This document shows positions 45,693 to 54,233 of a stretch of DNA of 64,000 nt, piece after piece. The notes under the pieces were generated by a model. The model saw nothing but the letters and a program-made list of their open reading frames with translations, was not told the origin of the DNA and did not search any database. Every line of letters begins with the position of its first letter. Within the stretch, counting starts at the first letter, position 1. The stretch spans positions 372,001 to 436,000 of the forward strand of contig NZ_JACCDF010000001.1 in the NCBI RefSeq assembly GCF_013415105.1, given 5' to 3'. Origin of the DNA: Vreelandella salicampi. GTDB lineage: Bacteria > Pseudomonadota > Gammaproteobacteria > Pseudomonadales > Halomonadaceae. A program made the translations under genes and the position numbers.

Positions 45693-45724
45693 TGCGTTGA
45701 ATGTGGCATTGCACATTGAACGCA
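45693..45724. repeat. 13-bp imperfect inverted repeat between ltaE and prkA
   Basis: TGCGTTGAATGTG at 45693-45705 and CACATTGAACGCA at 45712-45724 pair except for one position, with a 6-base loop. No T-run follows on either strand, so it is not a classical terminator; it may be an operator for prkA or an RNA structure at the ltaE 3' end. Confidence 0.5.
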
Positions 45725-45767
45725 GCACCCGCCTCGCCTTGCAGCGAAGCGGGCCAGGTGGGGCGTT

Positions 45768-46814
45768 TTACGCGTCCAAGGCCGCGCGGATATCGTGCAA
45801 AAGCTGATCCAGCAATGCCGTCGACGTATTCCAAGAGCACACAAACCGTGCGCCACCCGCGCCGATAAAGGTATAGAAGGTCCAACCTTTCGCTTTCAAC
45901 GCTTCAATGGCATTTAGCGGCAATTCAACGAAGACGCCATTGGCTTCGACAGGAAACATCAGCGATGCACCGGGCAAGTCCGCCAGGCCATCGGCCAGGT
46001 AGCGCGCCATCGCGTTGGCGTGTGCGGCGTTATGCCACCACACGTCGTTGTCCAAAAGCCCCAGCCACGGCGCGGCGATAAAGCGCATTTTGGAGGCGAG
46101 TTGCCCTGCCTGTTTGCAGCGGTAGGCAAAGTCTTCCGCGAGGTCACGGTTGAAAAACAGGATGGCTTCGCCAAAAGCCAGCCCATTTTTGGTACCGGAA
46201 AAACACAGCGCATCGATCCCCACTTGCCAGGTTAACTCGGCGGGAGAGGCATTTAACCCCACGCAGGCGTTAGCAAAGCGGGCACCATCCATATGCAGGC
46301 GCAAATCGTACTTATCCGCCATGGCGCGAATGGCGAGTAGCTCCTCGCGGGAGTAAACCGTGCCGACCTCGGTTGCTTGGGTGAGCGAGATAACTTTGGG
46401 CTTGGGGTAGTGTATATCGCTGCGCTTGGTCACAAGCGCCTCGATCCCTTCTGGCGTCAGCTTGCCGTTAGCCCCAGGGGAAGTAAGCAGCTTCGCGCCG
46501 TTGGAGAAAAATTCCGGCCCGCCGCACTCATCGGTTTCGATATGCGCCAACTCATGGCAAATCACACTGTGGTAGCTGCGTCCCATGGCGGAAAGCGCCA
46601 GCGAATTGGCCGCTGTGCCGTTAAAGACGAAAAACACTTCGCAGTCGTAGTCGAACATTTCGCGAAAGCGATCTGCCGCGAGGGCCGTCCAGCGATCATT
46701 GCCGTACGCCAAGTCATCCTCGTGATTGGCCTTCAGCAGCATTTCCATCGCTTCCGGGCACATACCAGATGTATTGTCACTGGCCAAAAAACGCGGGCTA
46801 CACTCTGATGTCAT
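45768..46814 (-). CDS. ltaE: Low-specificity L-threonine aldolase
   Basis: A 348-residue fold-type I PLP enzyme of the beta-eliminating lyase / threonine aldolase family. It begins FASDNTSG-like (FLASDNTSGMCPEAM), has LRLHMDGARFANA with the PLP-pyridine Asp, and CFSGTKNGLAFGEA with the Schiff-base Lys. It splits threonine or allo-threonine into glycine and acetaldehyde. A TTG at 46820 is in frame, but ATG 46814 has AAGGA at fitting distance. Confidence 0.9.
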   Translation of the reverse strand: MTSECSPRFLASDNTSGMCPEAMEMLLKANHEDDLAYGNDRWTALAADRFREMFDYDCEVFFVFNGTAANSLALSAMGRSYHSVICHELAHIETDECGGPEFFSNGAKLLTSPGANGKLTPEGIEALVTKRSDIHYPKPKVISLTQATEVGTVYSREELLAIRAMADKYDLRLHMDGARFANACVGLNASPAELTWQVGIDALCFSGTKNGLAFGEAILFFNRDLAEDFAYRCKQAGQLASKMRFIAAPWLGLLDNDVWWHNAAHANAMARYLADGLADLPGASLMFPVEANGVFVELPLNAIEALKAKGWTFYTFIGAGGARFVCSWNTSTALLDQLLHDIRAALDA

Positions 46815-46972
46815 GGGCAAAAATCCTTATTATCTGAAGATGACTCGCGCCAGCTATTTACCGTAAGCGCGAACGGCTCCCCAAAGAGAGCCGTGCTTTA
46901 AGCCTAGCGCGCTTTGTCCTTTGGCGTCATCTACGCACGGGTATCTGCCTTGTTTTTTATGCCTACAGGCCT

Positions 46973-48985
46973 TTACATAGCTGCCGCCAAGCGCGTGCCT
47001 TGGTCAATCGCCCGCTTGGCATCAAGCTCTGACGCCTCATCAGCTCCGCCGATCACGTGCACGTTGACACCGCGCTGCTCAAGGGGTGCCAGCAACTCAC
47101 GCACCGATTCCTGTCCTGCACAAACGACAATCGTATCAACCGCCAAGGTCTGCGGCGTGTCTTCATGGGTGATATGCAGACCATCATCGTCGATATTGAC
47201 GTACTCGCACCCAGCGAGCATCGCTACACCATGTTGCTTGAGGGAGACGCGATGCACCCAGCCGGTGGTTTTGCCCAAGTGTTTGCCCGGTTTTGAGGTT
47301 TTGCGTTGCAGCATGGTGACCTCGCGGGGCACCTGGGGCGGCTCGAGTGCTTTCAGACCGCCGCGCTGGCTAACGCTTAAGTCCACGCCCCATTCGTTGC
47401 ACCAGGCCGCCAGATCCAGCGCCGTCGCTTCTTGGCTGACTAACAATTCGGCGACATCAAAGCCAATGCCGCCCGCGCCGATAATCGCCACTTTATGGCC
47501 CACGCGCTCGGGCTGGGTAATCGCCTCAGCGTAAGAGAGCACTTTGGAGTGGTCAGCGCCAGGAAGCACAAGCTCTCGCGGGCGCACACCGGTGGCTAAC
47601 ACGACATCATCAAAATCCGCCAGTTGATCCTCACTTGCCGCCGTATTGAGGCGCACCTCCACTGCGTACTTATCGAGCATCACGCGGTAATAGCGCAGCG
47701 TCTCGTTAAACTCCTCTTTGCCGGGAATCTTACGCGCGAAGTTAAACTGGCCGCCAAGCTCGGCATTGCGCTCAAATAACGTCACCTGATGGCCGCGACT
47801 GGCGGCGCTGACTGCCGTGGCTAACCCCGCCGGGCCGCCACCGACCACCGCCACGCGCTTAGGCGCTGCGGCTGGTTCAAGGTTAAACTCGGTTTCGTGA
47901 CAAGCACGTGGGTTAACCAAGCAAGAGGTCAGTTTGCCCGCAAAGGTATGATCCAAACACGCCTGGTTACAGGCGATACAGGTGTTGATCTCGTTCGCCT
48001 TACCGTCGTGGGCCTTGGCCACCCATTCCGGGTCGGCCAAAAACGGCCGCGCCATAGAAACCATGTCCGCATGCCCCTCGGCGAGCACGCGCTCCGCCAC
48101 TTCGGGCATATTGATACGGTTGGTGGTGATCAGCGGAATCTGTACCTCGGCGCGCAGCTTTTGCGTTACCTGCGTAAACGCCGCCCGCGGCACACTCGTC
48201 ACAATGGTCGGCACGCGGGCTTCGTGCCAGCCGATACCGGTATTGAGCGCATCCCCCCCGGCGGCTTCAATGGCCTTTGCCAAGGTAACCACTTCTTCCC
48301 AGCTGCTGCCCTCATCGACCAAATCGATCATCGAGAGACGGAAAATCAGCGCGAAACCGGGCCCTACCGCCTCGCGCACCCGGCGAACGATCTCGATGGC
48401 AAAGCGGCTACGGTTGTCGAAACTGCCGCCCCATTGATCCTCACGATGGTTGGTGCGACGGCAAAGAAACTGATTGATCAGGTAGCCTTCCGAGCCCATG
48501 ATTTCCACGCCATCGTAGCCTGCCGCGCGTGCCAGCCGCGCGCAGCGCACATAATCGTCAATTTGCTGCTCGACCTCGTCGCCGTTGAGTTCTCGCGGGG
48601 TAAACGGGTTAATCGGCGCCTGAATCGGCGACGGCGCGACTAAGTCCGGCGAGTAGGCGTAGCGGCCGGCGTGCAAAATCTGCATGCATAGGTGTCCGCC
48701 TTCGCGGTGCACGGTATCGACTACATGACGATGCGCTTCCAGCTGCGTCTCATCGGTGAGCGCATTGGCGCCCTGAAACACCGCCCCTTGGGCATTGGGC
48801 GCGATACCGCCGGTCACAATCAGCCCCACGCCTGCACGCACGCGCTCGGCGTAAAACGTCGCCAGGCGGGTAAAACCGTCCGGCGCCTCTTCCAGATTGG
48901 TGTGCATCGAGCCCATCAGCACACGATTTGGGAGCGACAACGGGCCTAACGTGAGCGGTTGAAACAGGTGCGGGTAAGCGGTCAT
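46973..48985 (-). CDS. fadH: 2,4-dienoyl-CoA reductase (NADPH)
   Basis: A 670-residue Old Yellow Enzyme-type flavoprotein. The N-terminal TIM barrel (FMN) begins LFQPLTLGPLSLPNRVLMGSM and has YDGVEIMGSEGYLINQFL. Cys ligands of a [4Fe-4S] cluster lie in CIACNQACLDHTFAGKLTSC. The C-terminal half binds FAD and NADPH (VAVVGGGPAGLATAVSAA, VAIIGAGGIGFDVAELL). It reduces 2,4-dienoyl-CoA in unsaturated fatty acid oxidation. ATG 48985 after AGGAG is preferred over the GTG one codon earlier. It is not in a fatty-acid operon here. Confidence 0.95.
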   Translation of the reverse strand: MTAYPHLFQPLTLGPLSLPNRVLMGSMHTNLEEAPDGFTRLATFYAERVRAGVGLIVTGGIAPNAQGAVFQGANALTDETQLEAHRHVVDTVHREGGHLCMQILHAGRYAYSPDLVAPSPIQAPINPFTPRELNGDEVEQQIDDYVRCARLARAAGYDGVEIMGSEGYLINQFLCRRTNHREDQWGGSFDNRSRFAIEIVRRVREAVGPGFALIFRLSMIDLVDEGSSWEEVVTLAKAIEAAGGDALNTGIGWHEARVPTIVTSVPRAAFTQVTQKLRAEVQIPLITTNRINMPEVAERVLAEGHADMVSMARPFLADPEWVAKAHDGKANEINTCIACNQACLDHTFAGKLTSCLVNPRACHETEFNLEPAAAPKRVAVVGGGPAGLATAVSAASRGHQVTLFERNAELGGQFNFARKIPGKEEFNETLRYYRVMLDKYAVEVRLNTAASEDQLADFDDVVLATGVRPRELVLPGADHSKVLSYAEAITQPERVGHKVAIIGAGGIGFDVAELLVSQEATALDLAAWCNEWGVDLSVSQRGGLKALEPPQVPREVTMLQRKTSKPGKHLGKTTGWVHRVSLKQHGVAMLAGCEYVNIDDDGLHITHEDTPQTLAVDTIVVCAGQESVRELLAPLEQRGVNVHVIGGADEASELDAKRAIDQGTRLAAAM

Positions 48986-49122
48986 CACGGTCTCCTGACG
49001 AGAAAATTGGTATTATTCGAACCTCATTAAAACAAGCGTATGACATCCAGCGCGTTGCGTACACCCCTTGCTGTCTGACGAAAGACACGTCACATTACCC
49101 GGCTAACTAAATAGGTGACACG

Positions 49123-50040
49123 ATGCCACTCATTTACTTCTTACCGCCCCTGGCCACGGTGCTGATTTGGTCGGGCAATATGACCATCAACCAGCTTACC
49201 GTGGGGACGATTGCGCCGAGCAGCATTGCATTCTTGCGCTGGCTGCTCGCGCTTTTGGTGTTAACGCCGTTTGTGCTGCCCGCCGCGTGGCGCTTCCGCG
49301 CGGATATCCGCCGCGAGTGGCCAAAGCTTGCGGCGCTCGGCATGCTGGGCATGGGGCTGTGGCAAGGGCTTGCTTACGTGGCGGCGGAAACGACCTCTGC
49401 CACCAATATGGGCATTTTAGCCGCCATGGTGCCACTGCTCACGGTGCTTTTGAGCGCGCTGATTCTGCGTGAACCGCCGACGATTGGCGGTATTGCCGGC
49501 GGCGTGCTGGCATTTTTTGGTGTCACCGTGCTCTTGGGGCAAGGCAATCCGCTATCGCTTATACGCCTTGAGGTCTCGCCGGGGGATGCGCTGATGGTTC
49601 TCGCTGCCACCTGCTATGCCCTTTATGGCGTGATGCTCAAGCGCTGGCAGATGGGGCTGCCACCGTGGGTCATGCTTTATGCCCAGGTCTGCTTTGCCGT
49701 GCTGTTTTTGCTCCCGCCTTACCTGATCGGGCCGATGACGCCGATCAATAGCCACAACGTCTGGTTGATTTTGTACGCAGGCATACCCGCTTCAATCATT
49801 ACCACGTTTTTATGGATGCGCGCCGTGCGCCTGATTGGCGCAAGCCAAGCGAGCATTTTCATAAACCTGATGCCGCTTTTCAGCGCCGTGATCGCGATGG
49901 TGTTTTTGGCCGAGCGTTTAGCCGTTTTTCATGTCATTGGGGGGCTTTTGATTTTAGCCGGCGTCATCATGGCGCAACGGCTAACCCAGCCGCTAAAACA
50001 GGTGCTTGCTGCGCGTCGTATCAAGCGTGCTCAGCAGTAA
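49123..50040 (+). CDS. EamA/DMT-family transporter
   Basis: A 305-residue protein with ten hydrophobic spans in two EamA repeats (first PPLATVLIWSGNMTINQL, second SPGDALMVLAATCYALYGVML). RhaT/YdcZ-type exporters of this family move amino acids or metabolites. AGGTGA precedes the ATG. Basic C-terminal tail (RRIKRAQQ). Substrate unknown. Confidence 0.88.
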   Translation: MPLIYFLPPLATVLIWSGNMTINQLTVGTIAPSSIAFLRWLLALLVLTPFVLPAAWRFRADIRREWPKLAALGMLGMGLWQGLAYVAAETTSATNMGILAAMVPLLTVLLSALILREPPTIGGIAGGVLAFFGVTVLLGQGNPLSLIRLEVSPGDALMVLAATCYALYGVMLKRWQMGLPPWVMLYAQVCFAVLFLLPPYLIGPMTPINSHNVWLILYAGIPASIITTFLWMRAVRLIGASQASIFINLMPLFSAVIAMVFLAERLAVFHVIGGLLILAGVIMAQRLTQPLKQVLAARRIKRAQQ

Positions 50041-50095
50041 ACGCATACCAATGTTACGATGGCGGCAATGTTAATGATTAACGGGAACCCCTGAT

Positions 50096-51667
50096 ATGTC
50101 CTTAGAAGACCTGCATTTAAACCTGCGCAACTTAACCTCTGAGGATTACCCTCAGCTTAAAAAGCTGATGGATGCCGTCTACCACGACATTGGCGGCGCT
50201 TGGCCACAGCACACCATCGACAAACTCGTTCAGGAGTTTCCTGACGGGCAGATTGCGATTGAAGACGACGGTATCATTGTCGGTGTTGCGCTGACGGTGC
50301 GGGTGGACTACGACGAGTTCTCCAACCCACACCAGTACGACGACTTGATCGGTCATCGTGAGATCATCCGCAACGATGCCGACGGCGACGCCATGTACGG
50401 GCTCGATGTGCTGATTCATCCCGACTACCGTGGCTATCGTCTCGGCCGCCGGCTTTATGAGGCGCGCAAGGAGCTGTGCCGCTCGCTCAATATGCGCGCC
50501 ATTTTGGCTGGCGGGCGCATCCCCGAGTATTACCAGCACGCCCACGAGCTTAGCCCCGCGGAGTACATCGAAAAGGTCTCGCGCAAGGAGATCCACGACC
50601 CGATTCTCTCCTTTCAGCTCGCCAATGACTTCCAGGTCAAGCGCCTGCTACGCAAGTACTTGCCCGAAGACGAGCAGTCCAAAGGTTATGCCACGCTATT
50701 GGAGTGGAACAATATCCTCTTTGAGCCGGCGGACAACGTGCTCGATACGCGCCCGACACAGGTCCGCATCGGCGCCGTGCAGTGGCAAATGCGCGAGTTC
50801 GCCTCGGTGGAGGCGGCGCTGCAGCAAATTGAGTATTTCGTCGACGCGCTTTCCGACTATCAAAGCGACTTTGCCGTGTTCCCAGAGCTCTTCAACGCGC
50901 CGCTGATGGGCCTACAAGACCGCGCCGCGCAGCAGGATCAAATGGGCGCGATTCGCTTTTTGGCAGGCTTCACCGATAAGTTCAAAACCGAGCTCTCGCG
51001 CATGGCGGTCTCTTACAATATCAACATTGTGGGCGGCTCAATGATCGAAGTGGGTGACGACGACCGGCTCTACAACATCGCCTATCTCTTCCACCGCGAC
51101 GGCAGCGTCGAGCACCAAGCTAAGCTGCACATCACACCGCAGGAGCGCCGCGACTGGGTGATCGAAGGCGGCGACAATCTACAGGTGTTTGATACCGACG
51201 CCGGGCGCGTAGGGATTTTGATCTGCTACGACGTCGAGTTCCCCGAGCTTAGCCGCCTGCTGGCCGATCAGGACATGGACATGCTCTTCGTGCCGTTTTG
51301 GACCGACACCAAAAACGGTTACCTGCGCGTACGCCACTGCGCTCAGGCACGCGCCATCGAAAACGAGTGCTATGTGGTGGTGTGCGGCAGCGTCGGTAAC
51401 CTGCCGTCAATCGAAAACCTGGATATCCAGTACGCCCAGTCAGCAGTGTTCTCCCCCTCCGATTTCGCCTTCCCGCACGATGCAGTACTGGCCGAAACCA
51501 CCCCCAATACCGAGATGGTGCTGTTCTCGGATCTCGACCTTACCCGTTTGACGATACTGCGCGCTGAAGGCTCGGTGACCAACCTAAAAGACCGCCGTAA
51601 GGATCTGTTTGATCTACGCTGGCGCGACTGGTCGTGGAAGTCCGGCGCCAATCTCGACGATCAGTAA
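50096..51667 (+). CDS. Bifunctional GNAT acetyltransferase / carbon-nitrogen hydrolase
   Basis: A 523-residue fusion. Residues 8-200 are a GNAT domain with the acetyl-CoA loop RGYRLGRRLY (112-121). Residues 220-515 are a nitrilase-superfamily amidohydrolase with the full Glu-Lys-Cys triad at Glu264 (VFPELF), Lys343 (AKLHITPQE) and Cys377 (LICYDVEFPE). This fusion is recurrent in proteobacteria and has no settled substrate. It may acetylate and then hydrolyse a polyamine- or amide-type compound, or the reverse; this is inference. It is single, and ends 11 bases before the convergent alkyltransferase-like gene. Confidence 0.93.
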   Translation: MSLEDLHLNLRNLTSEDYPQLKKLMDAVYHDIGGAWPQHTIDKLVQEFPDGQIAIEDDGIIVGVALTVRVDYDEFSNPHQYDDLIGHREIIRNDADGDAMYGLDVLIHPDYRGYRLGRRLYEARKELCRSLNMRAILAGGRIPEYYQHAHELSPAEYIEKVSRKEIHDPILSFQLANDFQVKRLLRKYLPEDEQSKGYATLLEWNNILFEPADNVLDTRPTQVRIGAVQWQMREFASVEAALQQIEYFVDALSDYQSDFAVFPELFNAPLMGLQDRAAQQDQMGAIRFLAGFTDKFKTELSRMAVSYNINIVGGSMIEVGDDDRLYNIAYLFHRDGSVEHQAKLHITPQERRDWVIEGGDNLQVFDTDAGRVGILICYDVEFPELSRLLADQDMDMLFVPFWTDTKNGYLRVRHCAQARAIENECYVVVCGSVGNLPSIENLDIQYAQSAVFSPSDFAFPHDAVLAETTPNTEMVLFSDLDLTRLTILRAEGSVTNLKDRRKDLFDLRWRDWSWKSGANLDDQ

Positions 51668-51678
51668 CGAAACGGCAT

Positions 51679-51975
51679 CTAAGGCCACATAAGATGCGCG
51701 GGGAGGCGACCTTTGACATCGGGCACCACGCCCTCCTCGCGCAGCTTTTCCAACTGTCGCGCCGCGCCACCGTGATCGGCCACGCGGCGGGTTGCCGAGA
51801 TTACCCGATGCCATGGCAGCGTGTGCCCTGTAGGCAGCTTGCGCATCGCCGTACCAACCATACGCGGCGTAGCGCCCTCGGTCATGGCCGCAATGCGCCC
51901 ATACGTGGTGATTCGCCCCTCGGGGATTTGATCCACAATGGTGTAAATCTGCTCAAGTAGCTCGGCGCGTGGCAT
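51679..51975 (-). CDS. Alkyltransferase-like (ATL) protein, MGMT family
   Basis: A 98-residue protein of the O6-alkylguanine-DNA alkyltransferase C-terminal domain. The active-site Cys of PCHRV is replaced by Trp55 in PWHRVI, so it cannot take an alkyl group; ATL proteins bind O6-alkylguanine and hand it to nucleotide excision repair. The helix-turn-helix with the Arg finger (TTYGRIAAMTEGATPRMVGTAMR) is retained. AGGAGG precedes ATG. Nine bases downstream of the LysR gene on the same strand. Confidence 0.9.
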   Translation of the reverse strand: MPRAELLEQIYTIVDQIPEGRITTYGRIAAMTEGATPRMVGTAMRKLPTGHTLPWHRVISATRRVADHGGAARQLEKLREEGVVPDVKGRLPAHLMWP

Positions 51976-51984
51976 AGCGGCCTC

Positions 51985-52887
51985 CTATCCTGCATCGACG
52001 TTTTCATCGTCATCGCCTTTATCTTCGCGACTTTCGCACAACCACTGCCATAAGCGTTCGGCTTCATCGCTAACGGGGCGACGGCTCGGGCGGACTAGCC
52101 AAAAGCACTCATCGCTTGGCAGGAACAGATCAAAAGGCGCCACCAAGCGCTCGTGTCCTGACAAGAGCCGGCGGTGCGTCAGCGCAATGCCGCCGCCCTG
52201 AGCAGCGAGTGCTAACGACATCACTTGATTATCACAGGTCAACGTATGGCAGCGTTGCTCTACCTCGGGCACGCCGGCAAACGCAAGCCATGCTGCCCAG
52301 CCGCTGCTAAAACCCACCGCGTGAAGTAGCGTATGCCCCGCCAAGTCGGCAGGCTGTCCCAGCCGACTCGCCAGCGCGGGGTGGCACACTGGCAACAGCT
52401 GCTCCTCCCCTAGCGAGCAAACCTCCACGCCAGGCCAATCACCCCGACCATAGCGAATTTCAATATCCGCGCCTTCAGGGCCGAAGTCATCCGGCCAGAT
52501 CGCGCTCACGGTACGCACCGCAATATGTGGTGCTTGAAGGTGAAACGCGACCAAGCGCGGCGCAAGCCACGTCTGCTGAATGATGGGCGTGGCGCGTAGC
52601 GTGACCGATTGGCCACCGGTTTGCCCAAACACTTCCGAGGTCCCTTCCTGAAGGCGGGTAAAGGCGTCATTAATGCTGGGCAGCCACGCGTGTCCTGCCG
52701 GCGTCAGCGAGAGGCTTCGTGGATGACGGACAAAGAGCTTCTGCCCCAATCGGTCCTCCAGCAGTCGAATGCGCTGACTGATAGCCGCTTGTGTGACGCC
52801 TAGCTCGTGCCCAGCGGCGGTAAAACTCAGCGTTCGGGCCGCCGCTTCGAACGCCTGCAGCCACATCAAAGGAGGAAGTGCACTCAT
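51985..52887 (-). CDS. LysR-family transcriptional regulator (GcvA-like)
   Basis: A 300-residue LTTR. The N-terminal winged helix begins LPPLMWLQAFEAAARTLSFTAAGHELGVTQAAISQRIRLLEDRLG, followed by the typical RLFVRHPRSLSLTPAG segment (here KLFVRHPRSLSLTPAG) and a co-inducer domain (LRATPIIQQTWLAPRLVAF). The subgroup resembles GcvA/AmpR. It is divergent from the gamma-butyrobetaine dioxygenase gene over 124 bases, which suggests it regulates that gene. A GATTAATC palindrome at 52928-52935 lies between them. The C-terminus is acidic. Confidence 0.9.
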   Translation of the reverse strand: MSALPPLMWLQAFEAAARTLSFTAAGHELGVTQAAISQRIRLLEDRLGQKLFVRHPRSLSLTPAGHAWLPSINDAFTRLQEGTSEVFGQTGGQSVTLRATPIIQQTWLAPRLVAFHLQAPHIAVRTVSAIWPDDFGPEGADIEIRYGRGDWPGVEVCSLGEEQLLPVCHPALASRLGQPADLAGHTLLHAVGFSSGWAAWLAFAGVPEVEQRCHTLTCDNQVMSLALAAQGGGIALTHRRLLSGHERLVAPFDLFLPSDECFWLVRPSRRPVSDEAERLWQWLCESREDKGDDDENVDAG

Positions 52888-53011
52888 GAGAAATCTACCT
52901 ATAAGCAGAGCTTGGCCTTAGCCATCAGATTAATCGTTTGTGACTGCCGCTGCCAACCGCCACCCTAAGACTCACTTAACGCCCACACCCGTGATAACGG
53001 AGAGCACTCTT

Positions 53012-54175
53012 ATGAACAGCGTGGCAACACCGGTCGCTCCCAATATGCAGGAGCTTTACCCCTACGCCGACGGCCCATTGTTAGCCGAGGCCAACGCCGA
53101 TACCGCAAGCCTTCAGCTTATTTGGCAGAACGGCGACACCACGCAGCTCCCTTGGCTGTGGCTACGCGACCACTGCGCCTGCAGCGAGTGCCGCCACCCG
53201 CAGACTCGCGAACGGCTCTACATCCCGCTCGATGAGGTCAAAGCCCCCCGCGATATTAGCGTCACTGACGGCCATCTATGGCTGACCTGGGCCGATGGCC
53301 ATCGTACCGCCTTTCATAGTGGCTGGCTGCACCAGCGCCGCCCGGAAACAGCACTCCCCAATGTATTACCCGCGCAGAAGCCTTGGCGCGACCGCTTCAC
53401 CCCCGAGCGCATTCCCCACGCCGACTTTCTGAAGCCCCAAGGCGAGCAGGCCTGGTTAACCGCCATGCTGCGCGATGGACTGGCGCTTCTCACCGATGGG
53501 CCGCTGGTGGAGGAAGAAGTCAGCCGCCTTGCGGAAAAGATCGGCCCACAACGCGCCACCAACTTCGGTGCTCGTTTTGATGTCAAATCCAAGCCCAACC
53601 CCAACAACGCTGCCTACACGCCGGTCGCGCTAGCGCTGCATATTGACCTACCCAATTGGCGTCATCCGCCGGATATTCAGCTGCTCTACTGCCTGGAAAA
53701 CGGCGCCACCGGCGGCGAATCCACCTTTGCCGATGGGGAACGCGTGATTGAAGCACTGCGCGCACAAGACCCCAGCGCCCTGCGTATTCTGAGCGAAACG
53801 CCGATTGATTTCCGCTTTCAGGACGAGACTCACGATATCGCCGTGCGCGCGCCGCTGATCGACCTTAACGCAGACGGCACCCTGCACGAGCTGCGCTTTA
53901 ACAACTGGATTCGCGATACCTTGCACCTTCCGGCTGAGCAAATGGATGGCTGGTACCGCGCTTACCGCACGCTATGGACACTATTTCACAGCGACGAGCA
54001 CCAACTCGAGTTCACCCTTGAACCCGGTCAAATGGTCGCCTTCGATAATCGCCGCGTACTCCACGGTCGGCGCTCCTTTGACCCTAATAGCGGCCCGCGT
54101 CACCTGCAGGGCACCTACCTTGACCGCGATATGCTGGAATCGCGTCTACGCGTTATCGCCCGCCAACAGGGCTAA
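53012..54175 (+). CDS. Gamma-butyrobetaine dioxygenase-type 2-oxoglutarate oxygenase
   Basis: A 387-residue protein with two parts. The N-terminal domain (DUF971-like) carries the zinc ligands Cys55, Cys57 and Cys60 (CACSEC), as in human BBOX1. The C-terminal TauD/TfdA domain has Fe(II) ligands His210 and Asp212 (HID) and a distal His in RRVLHGRRSF. This architecture fits gamma-butyrobetaine hydroxylase, which makes L-carnitine from gamma-butyrobetaine; a trimethyllysine-type substrate is the alternative. The frame is open from 52940, but ATG 53012 has GGAG at good distance. It lies upstream of a betaine-type binding protein gene. Confidence 0.88.
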   Translation: MNSVATPVAPNMQELYPYADGPLLAEANADTASLQLIWQNGDTTQLPWLWLRDHCACSECRHPQTRERLYIPLDEVKAPRDISVTDGHLWLTWADGHRTAFHSGWLHQRRPETALPNVLPAQKPWRDRFTPERIPHADFLKPQGEQAWLTAMLRDGLALLTDGPLVEEEVSRLAEKIGPQRATNFGARFDVKSKPNPNNAAYTPVALALHIDLPNWRHPPDIQLLYCLENGATGGESTFADGERVIEALRAQDPSALRILSETPIDFRFQDETHDIAVRAPLIDLNADGTLHELRFNNWIRDTLHLPAEQMDGWYRAYRTLWTLFHSDEHQLEFTLEPGQMVAFDNRRVLHGRRSFDPNSGPRHLQGTYLDRDMLESRLRVIARQQG

Positions 54176-54233
54176 ACCGATAACAACACGACATCACGAC
54201 AACGTGACTTCACGACAATGCGAGGAGAAAAAT

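Noticed and set aside
45598-45885. Open frame 45598-45885 on the minus strand before prkA
   Set aside because: It overlaps the 3' end of ltaE in a different frame, lacks a ribosome binding site and has an unusual composition.
46873-46894. Hairpin ACGGCTC / GAGCCGT between ltaE and fadH
   Set aside because: A 7-bp stem without a T-run on the minus strand; too weak to call a terminator for fadH.
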